The translations under genes and the position numbers were made by a program. DNA of 64,000 nt from Sphingomonas sp. PsM26 (GTDB lineage: Bacteria > Pseudomonadota > Alphaproteobacteria > Sphingomonadales > Sphingomonadaceae): NCBI GenBank assembly GCA_030433805.1, contig JARUXA010000013.1:62001-126000 (forward strand), given 5' to 3'. Each line of letters begins with the position of its first letter. Position 1 is the stretch's first letter. This document shows, piece after piece, positions 7,200 through 15,653 of this stretch. Under the pieces are notes generated by a model. It was not told the DNA's origin. It worked only from the letters and a program-made list of their open reading frames with translations, and searched no databases.

Positions 7200-10100
7200 A
7201 TGACGCACCCGATATCGGAGGCGCAGCTGGTTGAGCTTGCGTTAGCCGCCAGCAACTTCGACGAACGCAGCCAGATCCTTGGTTTTGCCAAGCGCGATGC
7301 CGAAGATGCCGAAGATTGTGCCGTTCCCGTATCCGCGGTGGAACGCTGGCGCATCGACAAGATGACAGCCAAGCTGAGCGCCGCCTATTTCGCGGCCCTT
7401 CAGGATGACGGAACGCCTGTTGCGGCCTTGACCGACCGGGTCGGCCAAGTGCTGGAGCGCTTTCAGCGTGCCCGGCCCGCAATCGTCCGGTGCCCAAGGG
7501 CCAGGGCAGACCTGCTCGCGCTGCACGCCGAATGGGTGCCAACGTACCGTGAAGCGCTTGCGCTGGTAAATCCGCTGGATGCGGCTGCAGCCACTACGCT
7601 TGCCGAGGCCGGACAACCGCTGGCCAACTGTGTCGCCCAACCCTTCCTGGCGCTGATCGCGGCAAGGCTCGCGCCACTCGTGGACGCGCGCGACGACCGG
7701 GTACGGGTGGACGCGCAGATCGTGCGCCGATGTGTCGAGCAACTGCTCCAACGGATGGACGTCGCGCTTACCTGGGCACTCGAAACCGACATCAAGGTAT
7801 TCTGCGGCAAGACGGGCATAGCGACCGTGGACGCCGGCGTCGTGGAATGCGCGGCCTATCTGCATGCCCGCTTCGCCGATGCGGCCGCCTATCATCAGTT
7901 CTTTCTGCGCTTCCCGGTACTCGCGCGGCATCTTGCGCAGCTCTCAGCGGGCATCATCGAAGGTGCCATCGAGCTGATCGAGCGGCTGAGGGCCGATGCC
8001 ACGGAAGTCGCGACCCGGCTTCTGTCTACCGACAAGCCATTGTCCCTGACCGATTGCATCCTGGGAAAATCCGACCCGCACCTGCGCGGTCGCACGGTCG
8101 CGATCCTGACGTTCACGACTGCGCAGGGCTTGCGGCAACTGGTCTACAAGCCGCGCAGCGTCGAAGCGGAGAACCGCTTCCACCAGCTGCTCGAGGCTAT
8201 GGCTACTGACGGGGCAGGCAGTTTCGCGACCTACGCGGTGGTTGCGCGGCCGGGTTACGGCTGGGTGGAATATCTGCCTAGCGGCGATAACCGCGTCGAC
8301 AGCCTCCAGGCGGTCGACCGCATCTACCGCCAGCTTGGCGCCTATCTCGCGATCTTCTATGTTCTCGGTGGCACCGACCTGCACTGCGAGAACATCCATG
8401 TCGCGGGCGGCAATGCCTTTATCATCGACCTCGAAACGATGCTCGGCGTTCCCGTTTTCGGCCGAAATGCGGGGGAGCGAACGCTAGCGGACTCGGTATT
8501 CCGCACCGGTCTGCTCGACTGGCCGCTGCGACCTGGCGAAGCCGGTACCGCGATGCGTGTCAGCGGCTATGGTGGTGGCGAGTCCTTCCACTTTCCGCAC
8601 AGAGTTCCGTGTGTGAACGCGCGTCGCGGCTCACTACAGATCGGCGTCGGCGAGGTCGACCAGCCCTTCGTGACCGTAGAGGCGCACAACCGCGTCTTTC
8701 TGGGAAACGTGCTGGTCCAGCCGGGTGATCATGTCGCGGCGATCATGCAAGGGTTCACGGCGGCCTATCGCTGGTTCGCGGAAGCGCCCGCGCGGGGGGA
8801 CGACGTGATCGATGCGCTGCTCGGCGATCTGGGTGTCCGGTTCATCAACCGCGCAACCCAGATTTATGCCAGCGCGCTCCATTCGATCGACCATCCAAAA
8901 TGCCTGATGGACCCGCTGGAAGTCGACCTCGTCTTCGCAACGTTCGAGGAACACCCCCGCCGCTGGGATGAATCCCGCCGGATCGGCCGCGTCGAACGGG
9001 CCGCGCTGTGGCGCCGCGACGTGCCGTATTTCCTGCTGCCTGCGCAGGGGAGGGATCTTGCCGCGCCGGATCTCGACACCTGTCCCGCCGGGGTCGCCTG
9101 CTTTTCGTGCAGTCCGCTGGAATGGGCACGGCACCGGATCGCCAGCCTGGACAAGGATCATCTCGACCGACAGATACGGTACATCCAGGCGAGCCTGGAC
9201 GCCGCCTTCGAGGAGCGTTCGGCATTCGCCGAAAGCGCCATCGACTATGCGCAGCAGTTGGCCGATCGGATCTGTGCAACGGCGGATGCGGCCAACGCTG
9301 ATGCGCCCTGGCATGGTTTCGGTTTCAACGCGGCAGGCAAGTACCGGATGCCGATCGGCCCGGACCTGTATGACGGCAGCGCGGGTATCGCATTGTTCCT
9401 CGCCTATATCGATCGACTAAGGCCTGACGACCGGTTCCGTGAAACTGCCGAACTGGCGCTTGCCCATTGCCGTCGACAGCAGGATCGCACGAGGATCGGC
9501 GGCTTTTACGGGTTGGGCGGTACGCTCTATCTGCTCGTCCACCTCCACGCCTTGTGGAGGGACGACAGCCTGCTCGACGAAGCCGAAGCGATCGTCGGGG
9601 AGATTAAGCAACGGATCGGCACCGATCGCACTTTCGACATTCTGTTCGGCGCTGCAGGGGCGCTTCCCGCGCTTCTCGCACTCGAGGCCGTTCGACCGGG
9701 TGCGCCGCTTGCCTGCGCAAGGGCCTGCGGCAATCACCTGCTGCGGCATGCCGTTGACCGGGACGGCGCGCTGAGCTGGCCGCCGAGGGAGGACGATGGT
9801 GCGCAAGATCATCTGACAGGCTTCGCCCATGGTGCGGCAGGCATTGGGTGGGCGTTGATTCAGCTGGGCGAAGCCACCGGCGATCCACGCTACGGGGAAG
9901 CCGGGCGTCAGGCGTTTCGCTATGAGATGCGCCATTTCGACGCGCAGCAGGGGGATTGGCCGGACCTGCGACAGACCGCCCTGTCGGTTTCAGGTGTGCC
10001 CCGCTATGCCAATGCCTGGTGCAATGGTGCGGCAGGCATAGGGCTCAGTCGTATCGATTGTTGGGATCGGCTGGGCCGGTGCGATTCCGCAATGCTGCAG

Positions 10101-10484
10101 GAAGCGCTGGCTGCCCTCAGCGCCACGATCCGGAATTATCATCGCCTCGGCAACGATTCGCTCTGCCACGGCCGCGCCGGCAACGCCGAGTTGCTGCTGC
10201 GCACGGCCCTGATACGCGACGATCCCGCGCTCCAGATGGAAGTAAAGATCCAGGCCCGCTCAATGTGGCAGGAGTTTGAACACTCCAAGGCATGGCTGTC
10301 AGGAGCAAGCGGTATCGATGTGTCGCCGGGGCTGATGGTCGGGCTGTCAGGGATCGGCATGTATCTACTGCGGCTGGGCCGTCCTTCGTCCATTCCGTCG
10401 CCGCTGCTGCTCGATCCGCCAGTGGTACAGGCCGCTGACGATCCTGTTCCCTGGGAGAAGGAAGAACTCTATGTCGCAGCGTGA
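7200..10484 (+). CDS. lanM: Class II lanthipeptide synthetase LanM
   Basis: 1094 residues, normal for LanM. The N-terminal DUF4135 dehydratase domain (about 150-650) has the kinase-like signatures VYKPRSVEAENRFHQLLEA and TDLHCENIHVAGGNAFIIDLET. The C-terminal LanC-type cyclase domain (about 720-1080) has the GGTLYLLVHL, GAAGIGWALIQLG and GRAGNAELLLRT repeats and the zinc ligands Cys941 (WCNG) and Cys989-His990 (CHG). It should phosphorylate and eliminate the core Ser/Thr residues and close the lanthionine rings in the cytoplasm. AGGGG precedes the ATG. Its 3' end overlaps the next gene by 14 nt. No frameshift or missing active residue was seen. Confidence 0.97.
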   Translation: MTHPISEAQLVELALAASNFDERSQILGFAKRDAEDAEDCAVPVSAVERWRIDKMTAKLSAAYFAALQDDGTPVAALTDRVGQVLERFQRARPAIVRCPRARADLLALHAEWVPTYREALALVNPLDAAAATTLAEAGQPLANCVAQPFLALIAARLAPLVDARDDRVRVDAQIVRRCVEQLLQRMDVALTWALETDIKVFCGKTGIATVDAGVVECAAYLHARFADAAAYHQFFLRFPVLARHLAQLSAGIIEGAIELIERLRADATEVATRLLSTDKPLSLTDCILGKSDPHLRGRTVAILTFTTAQGLRQLVYKPRSVEAENRFHQLLEAMATDGAGSFATYAVVARPGYGWVEYLPSGDNRVDSLQAVDRIYRQLGAYLAIFYVLGGTDLHCENIHVAGGNAFIIDLETMLGVPVFGRNAGERTLADSVFRTGLLDWPLRPGEAGTAMRVSGYGGGESFHFPHRVPCVNARRGSLQIGVGEVDQPFVTVEAHNRVFLGNVLVQPGDHVAAIMQGFTAAYRWFAEAPARGDDVIDALLGDLGVRFINRATQIYASALHSIDHPKCLMDPLEVDLVFATFEEHPRRWDESRRIGRVERAALWRRDVPYFLLPAQGRDLAAPDLDTCPAGVACFSCSPLEWARHRIASLDKDHLDRQIRYIQASLDAAFEERSAFAESAIDYAQQLADRICATADAANADAPWHGFGFNAAGKYRMPIGPDLYDGSAGIALFLAYIDRLRPDDRFRETAELALAHCRRQQDRTRIGGFYGLGGTLYLLVHLHALWRDDSLLDEAEAIVGEIKQRIGTDRTFDILFGAAGALPALLALEAVRPGAPLACARACGNHLLRHAVDRDGALSWPPREDDGAQDHLTGFAHGAAGIGWALIQLGEATGDPRYGEAGRQAFRYEMRHFDAQQGDWPDLRQTALSVSGVPRYANAWCNGAAGIGLSRIDCWDRLGRCDSAMLQEALAALSATIRNYHRLGNDSLCHGRAGNAELLLRTALIRDDPALQMEVKIQARSMWQEFEHSKAWLSGASGIDVSPGLMVGLSGIGMYLLRLGRPSSIPSPLLLDPPVVQAADDPVPWEKEELYVAA

Positions 10485-11400
10485 CTGCATGGCTTTCCTG
10501 CGCGCGGTGGAGGCATCACCTGTTCTGGCGTTAAAACTGGGCGCGATAACGGCACCCCAGGAAATCGTGCATCTGGCACGCTCGCTAGGCCACGCGTTTT
10601 CCGCCAGCGAGTTTTTCGCCGCCTGCGCCGGGATGCAACATGCCCCCGCCGCATTGGGGGTCCCGATCGAACCGGGGCAGTCCGACGCTGCGGTCGATCC
10701 CGTCGAACTGCCGATGGGCGCGCTGCCGAATGGGGATGCCGTGCTCGCTGCGGTCCGCGCACTGCAGGCGGCGATGCCGCTGCCCGAGGGCGGGGGGAGT
10801 GCACCCGAGCAATGGCCCGCGATCCGACATAAGCTGGCAGACCCGTTCTTGGACCCCGATGCAGCCGCCGGGCCGGTGCGCACTGCGTCCATCTTCGATC
10901 TGGATGCCGATCCAGGCCGACCCGGCTATGCCCGTTATTTCGAAGCGAAGCTGGAATTGCTGCAACTCTTGCGCAGTTGGCTGGGCGATACCGTTCGGTT
11001 TTCCGGCAGCTTCCTCTACCCGCCGGGCGGTTGGCAGGCGTGGCATACCAACGAGAACCAGCCTGGCTGGCGCCTGTACCTGATCGATCCCGGCAGCCGT
11101 ATCGACAGCGGCGGGGACCAGTTCTTCCGCTATCGGCGGCCCGACACTGGTGAGATCGTCACGCTGCGGGAGGATCAGCCGATCGCCCGCTTCTTCCGCA
11201 TCGAAGGCGCCGGTAGCGGGGTGTTCTGGCACTGTGTTGCTAACCTAGCGAGCGCGCATCGCTGGAGCTTCGGCTTCTCCATTCCGTCGGACTGGCAACG
11301 GCAGCTCGCTGTTGCGCGTGCAGGCGTACCAACGCCGAGGCCGTTTGTCGCAAGCTTAGGTAAGTTAACCACAGGGGAGACCATCAATGACGTTGCCTAA
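10471..11400 (+). CDS. Candidate CinX-type aspartyl beta-hydroxylase with N-terminal Nif11-like domain
   Basis: 309 residues. Residues 1-55 (MSQRDCMAFLRAVEASPVLA..., ITAPQEIVHLARSLGHAFSASEF) match the helical Nif11-like pattern normally seen in RiPP leader peptides. The rest resembles a Fe(II)/2-oxoglutarate oxygenase: a double-stranded-helix-like section with WHTNENQPGWRLYLIDPG (His192 with a nearby Asn/Glu), FWHCVAN (His254) and SAHRWSFGFSI (His263-Arg264). In cinnamycin/duramycin clusters CinX/DurX hydroxylates core Asp15 and thereby enables lysinoalanine closure; Asp15 is kept here. GAAGGAAG precedes the ATG inside the lanM end, so translation is coupled. Which His/Asp residues bind iron is uncertain. 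Confidence 0.75.
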   Translation: MSQRDCMAFLRAVEASPVLALKLGAITAPQEIVHLARSLGHAFSASEFFAACAGMQHAPAALGVPIEPGQSDAAVDPVELPMGALPNGDAVLAAVRALQAAMPLPEGGGSAPEQWPAIRHKLADPFLDPDAAAGPVRTASIFDLDADPGRPGYARYFEAKLELLQLLRSWLGDTVRFSGSFLYPPGGWQAWHTNENQPGWRLYLIDPGSRIDSGGDQFFRYRRPDTGEIVTLREDQPIARFFRIEGAGSGVFWHCVANLASAHRWSFGFSIPSDWQRQLAVARAGVPTPRPFVASLGKLTTGETINDVA

Positions 11401-12838
11401 CATCACACATGTGTTCGTCCTGATGCTGGAAAATCGGTCCTTTGACCACATGCTCGGGGCGTCGGGTCTTCCAGGAATTGCGGTTCCACCCGCAGGCACC
11501 TCCAACAGCTATAACGGTGTCGACTACCCGTTTGGCAATCAAGCTCCCGCCGTAATGGCGGTCGATCCGGGGCATGAATTTCCGGATGTCGTTGTACAGC
11601 TTGCAGGCAATGGCGCCTCGTATCCGTCGGGCGGTCCTTATCCGGCGATCAATATGAGTGGATTTGTGGCCGATTATGCCTCGTCGCCGAGTTCGGGGGA
11701 GGGTAATGCGCCCACGGCGGATCTGGGGCAGATCATGCAGGGATTCCCGGCCAGCGCCTTGCCTGTTCTCAATACCCTCGCGGCCGAATTTGCGGTGTGC
11801 GACCATTGGTTTTCGTCGATGCCCGGCCCGACCTGGCCCAACCGCTTCTTCGTCGCCGCGGCATCGTCGGGCGGACTGGACCACAGCCCCTCCGCTTCGG
11901 ACATCATCACTTGGGAAACGGTCAGCGGATTTTCCTTCCCGAACGGAACGATCTTCGACAAGCTCGGCAGTAATCGCTGGCGCCTGTACGCCGATGGCAG
12001 CCTGACGATCTTCGGCGGATTGAAGGGCATTTTCCCGTGGAGTATCGACTGGTACGCCAATTTTGCGAGCGACGTTGCGAGCAGCAGCTATCCCGGTGGC
12101 TTCACCTTCATCGAGCCGGACTATGGCAATATCGTCACTTTCCAGGGGGGCACGTCCCAGCATCCGCTGGATACCGTCTCGGGTGGGGAGCTGCTGATCA
12201 AGCAGACCTATGAGGCGATCCGCAATTCACCGCACTGGAACACCAGCCTGCTGATTGTCACGTATGACGAGCATGGCGGGTTTTTCGATCACGTGGCCCC
12301 AGGGCCAGCACCGGCACCAGACGACGGCTCGCCCAAGAAATACAATGAATATGGCTTTGATTTCAAACAATATGGTGTGCGTGTACCAGCGGTGATCGTG
12401 TCGCCGCTTATCCCCAAGGGCACCGTCAACAGCCAAGTGTACGACCATAGCTCCGTACTCGCCACGGTAGAGCCGTTGTTCGGTATCAAGGCGCTTACCA
12501 AGCGCGACAAGACCGCAAACAACCTCCTGTCGCTGCTCTCGCTTTCCACGCCGCGTACCGATACGCCGACGGTCCTGCCCGACCCCGCACCGACGCCCAA
12601 ATCCGGCCTTCGTTATGTCGCGCCGCCGCCGGCCAATTCAACAGTAGACGCGGGGAATTTGCCCGGGTTCCTGCATTCGGCCATGGTGCAGCATGCGGCG
12701 TTGCTGCCGGAAAGTCAGCGAAAGGAACTGCTGGCGCGGGTACAGGCGATCCGCACCAAGGGCGATGCCGCGCATTATTTCATGGAGGCAGAACCCAAGC
12801 TGAGGCTCGCCCGAAGCAAGGACTTCGTGCGACCTTGA
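11387..12838 (+). CDS. Phospholipase C/acid phosphatase-family phosphoesterase in the lanthipeptide operon
   Basis: 483 residues of the PF04185 phosphoesterase family (non-haemolytic phospholipase C, AcpA). Diagnostic motifs are VFVLMLENRSFDHMLG at the start, FSSMPGPTWPNRFF in the middle and LLIVTYDEHGGFFDHVAPGP near residue 290. It starts at an ATG overlapping the previous gene by 14 nt with AGGGGAG upstream, so it is part of the operon. No signal peptide is visible, which is unusual for a phospholipase C of this family, though Tat signals could be missed only if the start were further upstream. Because cinnamycin binds phosphatidylethanolamine, a lipid-head-group enzyme here may serve self-protection or target modification. 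That role is inference. Confidence 0.9.
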   Translation: MTLPNITHVFVLMLENRSFDHMLGASGLPGIAVPPAGTSNSYNGVDYPFGNQAPAVMAVDPGHEFPDVVVQLAGNGASYPSGGPYPAINMSGFVADYASSPSSGEGNAPTADLGQIMQGFPASALPVLNTLAAEFAVCDHWFSSMPGPTWPNRFFVAAASSGGLDHSPSASDIITWETVSGFSFPNGTIFDKLGSNRWRLYADGSLTIFGGLKGIFPWSIDWYANFASDVASSSYPGGFTFIEPDYGNIVTFQGGTSQHPLDTVSGGELLIKQTYEAIRNSPHWNTSLLIVTYDEHGGFFDHVAPGPAPAPDDGSPKKYNEYGFDFKQYGVRVPAVIVSPLIPKGTVNSQVYDHSSVLATVEPLFGIKALTKRDKTANNLLSLLSLSTPRTDTPTVLPDPAPTPKSGLRYVAPPPANSTVDAGNLPGFLHSAMVQHAALLPESQRKELLARVQAIRTKGDAAHYFMEAEPKLRLARSKDFVRP

Positions 12839-12847
12839 CCAAGAGGA

Positions 12848-12876
12848 ACCGCCGCCGTGTAACCCACGGCGGCGGT
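12848..12876 (+). terminator. Rho-independent terminator of the lanthipeptide operon
   Basis: ACCGCCGCCGTG (12848-12859) and CACGGCGGCGGT (12865-12876) form a perfect 12-bp GC-rich stem with a 5-nt loop, followed by ATTTCTTTGTT. It sits 10 nt after the phosphoesterase stop and lies between convergent transcription units. Confidence 0.9.
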
Positions 12877-13040
12877 ATTTCTTTGTTCAAATACAGTACA
12901 TTAGCATATTTTTTGATGACGTAATAAGAAGATGTCGTCATCATCGTCACATCCGCGCGTCATTATCGCGTGCTAGGCCCGCGCAGGACTGCGCTCGACC
13001 GATCGCCATTTACACGGGGTCAGCGACGCGAGCGCGGATA

Positions 13041-14420
13041 TCACTTGATTGTCCACTCGAGCACCGCTGATCGGTTCGCATAGAGACGCAGATAACGCGC
13101 CTTGGCGACGTGACGCATGACGATCGGCGATCCCTGTTTCGAAGTAGGCGCTACGATCCTCGTCCAACGGCGTCCGTCCGTTGACGCGGCAACGCTCATA
13201 TCGACCGCCCGTCCGGGAAAGAACGGCCGCACGCTGCTGCTTTGGATCTGCCGGACCCGTCCGAGATCGGCCTGCAACCACGGGGCGGTATCGTCTCCGC
13301 GTGCGATCCATGCTGTGGCGTAATTGTCGTCACCCGCCCGCTGTGGGGCGTGTTCGGCGTCTATGGCGCTCGATGCGCTTGCCCGCCACGGCAGGCCGGT
13401 TGCCCGATGCGCCGCCTGACCCGGCAAGTTAACGCCGTCATGCGTCGGGGTCACGCGCGTGATCCGGTCGCTGTCGATCGTCAGGGCGTCGACCGCAACC
13501 TGTCGCAAGACGGTCTTGTCGGCGGGGGGATAGGGCAGGCCATTCCGGTGGTAGAGAATGTACGGGCGATTTTCATAGCGGAAGATGGCGTGGTGCCCGG
13601 GGCTGATGATCTGTCGGTCGGCATGCGTTTCAAGGATCGGGCTGTTCGGCGCTTCGGTGAACGGTCCCATCGGCGACTTTCCGACTGCGTATCGCACCTG
13701 ATAGGTGTCGCGCGTCGTGTTGCCCCAACTGTAGGTCAGCAGATACGATCCACCCGATTTGACCATGAATGGCGCCTCGAAATAGTGCGCTGGCGTGCAA
13801 TCCTTCGGCGCACCGTCAAGCTTGGTCATCGTCTTATCGAGGCGCGCGACGAAGCACCGCCCGTTGACCCAGTTCAGCCCCGATCCCCAGAACAGGTAAG
13901 CCTGGCCGTCGTCGTCGATGAACGCCTCGGCGTCGATCATGTGGTAGCCGGGGCGGAAGTCACCGGGGATCAGCGGCTTGCCGTCGTTCGCGTCCGCCCA
14001 CGGACCCGCTGGGGAGGGGGCGCTGCCGACCCAGATCTCGCTGCCCACCGAGACGTACATGTACCAGCGCCCATTCGTCGCCTTGACCACCGATGGCGCC
14101 CAGACCTTGGAATCCCCGGACGTCTTGCTGGTCGCGGCGGCCTTGGTTGGCCAGGCGGGTGTCGAGAATGTCCAGTTGCGGAAGTCGTCCGATGTCCACA
14201 GCCCGAGGCGGTCGTCGCCCCACGGATCGATCGTCGCGAAGATGTACCAGCGGCCCTTGTCCCGGACGATCGACGGATCGGCGAAATAGCCGGGCAGCAG
14301 CGGATTGCGCGCACCCGGCGCATCCCAGCGGGACGGTGCCGGGAGTTTGGCCGCCGAGGCCGATACCATGGCGGTGATCGAAAGCGCGGCGATCAACGAT
14401 GCAGCGGTTGCTCTACGCAT
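13041..14420 (-). CDS. Secreted GH43-family glycoside hydrolase with C-terminal F5/8-type carbohydrate-binding domain
   Basis: 459 residues with a signal peptide (MRRATAASLIAALSITAMVSASA). The five-bladed GH43 fold is indicated by PLLPGYFADPSIVRDKGRWYIFAT (base Asp), SKVWAPSVVKATNGRWYMYVS, MIDAEAFIDDDGQAYLFWG, and HYFEAPFMVKSGGSYLLTYS (likely acid Glu). A discoidin-like domain fills the last 120 residues (DDNYATAWIARGDDTAPWLQADLG). GH43 enzymes typically cut arabinosyl, xylosyl or galactosyl linkages. It is third in a minus-strand operon after GH89 and the HGSNAT-like gene, 99 nt downstream of the latter, with a small overlapping ORF at its start. Confidence 0.92.
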   Translation of the reverse strand: MRRATAASLIAALSITAMVSASAAKLPAPSRWDAPGARNPLLPGYFADPSIVRDKGRWYIFATIDPWGDDRLGLWTSDDFRNWTFSTPAWPTKAAATSKTSGDSKVWAPSVVKATNGRWYMYVSVGSEIWVGSAPSPAGPWADANDGKPLIPGDFRPGYHMIDAEAFIDDDGQAYLFWGSGLNWVNGRCFVARLDKTMTKLDGAPKDCTPAHYFEAPFMVKSGGSYLLTYSWGNTTRDTYQVRYAVGKSPMGPFTEAPNSPILETHADRQIISPGHHAIFRYENRPYILYHRNGLPYPPADKTVLRQVAVDALTIDSDRITRVTPTHDGVNLPGQAAHRATGLPWRASASSAIDAEHAPQRAGDDNYATAWIARGDDTAPWLQADLGRVRQIQSSSVRPFFPGRAVDMSVAASTDGRRWTRIVAPTSKQGSPIVMRHVAKARYLRLYANRSAVLEWTIK

Positions 14421-14499
14421 CGGTCCGGTCCCTTCCGGTCAACCGCGTGCAGGTCGACGGCAGCGCCACCCCGATCGCTCTCTTGCGACTTGCGAACAT
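14413..14499 (-). CDS. Possible 28-codon leader ORF overlapping the GH43 start
   Basis: An ATG at 14499 has the best ribosome site in the area (AAGGAG, 7-nt spacing) and opens a 28-codon frame starting MFASRKRAIGVALPSTC. Its stop codon lies just inside the GH43 gene, whose ATG is at 14420, so the two overlap by 8 nt. GH43 has its own weaker site (GGAAGGG). This may couple GH43 translation to the upstream gene. It may equally be a chance frame; composition gives no further support. Confidence 0.35.
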   Translation of the reverse strand: MFASRKRAIGVALPSTCTRLTGRDRTDA

Positions 14500-14519
14500 G
14501 GCGCATCTCCTTGTTATCA

Positions 14520-15653
14520 TTATGCCTTCAGGACGAGGCCCTTGCGATCCATCCACCAGCCGACCGCCCAACACACCATGGTGTAAGCGAACGCGCAGAG
14601 CAGTGACCCCAACGCACCCGGCGCGACCCGCTGGAAGATTTCGATCCCGACCCATCCGTACAGGCCGTGGTCTCCACCCGCGGGTATCAGATTGATCGCG
14701 GTTATGAAAAGTTCGGAAAAGAGATAGATCGCCAGCGGATTGCGCCCCAGAATGAGGAAGAAGCGCGTACCCCGGCGAATGCCGGCAATCTCCACCAGTG
14801 CGATGACGCCGGCGAGGGCGATGCAATCGATCCCCGTCGTCAGCAAGACATAGGAGCCGGTCCACAGCTTCTTCGCGATCGGGAACCACGGCGACCACGC
14901 GAGACCGGCGACGATCAGCGCGGCGCCGATGACCGCCATCAGCCACACCGTCCGAGACAGATCGATACCCCGCTGCACGGCGCGCCCGGCCAGATAGCCG
15001 GCCAGCACGTTGACGATCGCCGGAAGCGTGCCGAGCAACCCCTCCGGATCGAAGCCACCATCCTTCTTGTAGAGATGTCCGGGACCCAGCAGCCACAGAT
15101 CGAGTTGCGTGCCGATCGTACCGAACTTGTCATAGGCCATGCCCGGTGCGGACAGGACCAGCAACATCGCCCAATAGCCCAGCAGCAGCGCAGCGCACGC
15201 CATCAGAATCTGCCGTACGCTCAGCCAGCGCACGAGAAGGCCCGCCGCGACATAGCATAAGGCGATCCGTTGCAGCACGCCCGGCACGCGCGTCAGCGCG
15301 AACGGGATCGGTGCCCATCCGTCATCGCCTTCCGCCACGAAGGGAAACCAGTACATCAGGAAGCCGAGTACGAAGATAATGCTGCCCCGACGCAGCAAGC
15401 GCGCGAGATAGGGGCGCGCGGTCAGCGGGTTGCGCATCGCGAAGCTCATTGCATTGCCCATGGCGAACAGGAAGCTGGGGAAGATCGCGTCGGCGAGCGT
15501 GAAACCGATCCACTCGGCGTGTACCAGCTGGCTATAGGCGGGCGAGCCCGGTCCCGCGGTGTTCACCAGGATCATCAGGAAGACGGTGATCCCGCGGAAC
15601 ACATCCAGCGCGGTAAAGCGGCGGGGGCGGGGGGTGTCGATCGTGGTGGTCAT
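14520..15653 (-). CDS. HGSNAT-like (DUF5009) transmembrane acyltransferase
   Basis: 377 residues with about ten membrane segments. The N-terminal motif RFTALDVFRGITVFLMILVNTAG and the IFPSFLFAMGNAMSFAMRN stretch are typical of the family of human heparan-alpha-glucosaminide N-acetyltransferase and its bacterial DUF5009 relatives. These move an acetyl group across a membrane onto a terminal amino sugar. The ATG at 15653 overlaps the GH89 stop as ATGA, which fixes the start over longer frames reading into GH89. Pairing with an alpha-N-acetylglucosaminidase parallels the two consecutive steps of lysosomal heparan sulfate breakdown; the substrate in this bacterium is unknown. Confidence 0.88.
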   Translation of the reverse strand: MTTTIDTPRPRRFTALDVFRGITVFLMILVNTAGPGSPAYSQLVHAEWIGFTLADAIFPSFLFAMGNAMSFAMRNPLTARPYLARLLRRGSIIFVLGFLMYWFPFVAEGDDGWAPIPFALTRVPGVLQRIALCYVAAGLLVRWLSVRQILMACAALLLGYWAMLLVLSAPGMAYDKFGTIGTQLDLWLLGPGHLYKKDGGFDPEGLLGTLPAIVNVLAGYLAGRAVQRGIDLSRTVWLMAVIGAALIVAGLAWSPWFPIAKKLWTGSYVLLTTGIDCIALAGVIALVEIAGIRRGTRFFLILGRNPLAIYLFSELFITAINLIPAGGDHGLYGWVGIEIFQRVAPGALGSLLCAFAYTMVCWAVGWWMDRKGLVLKA

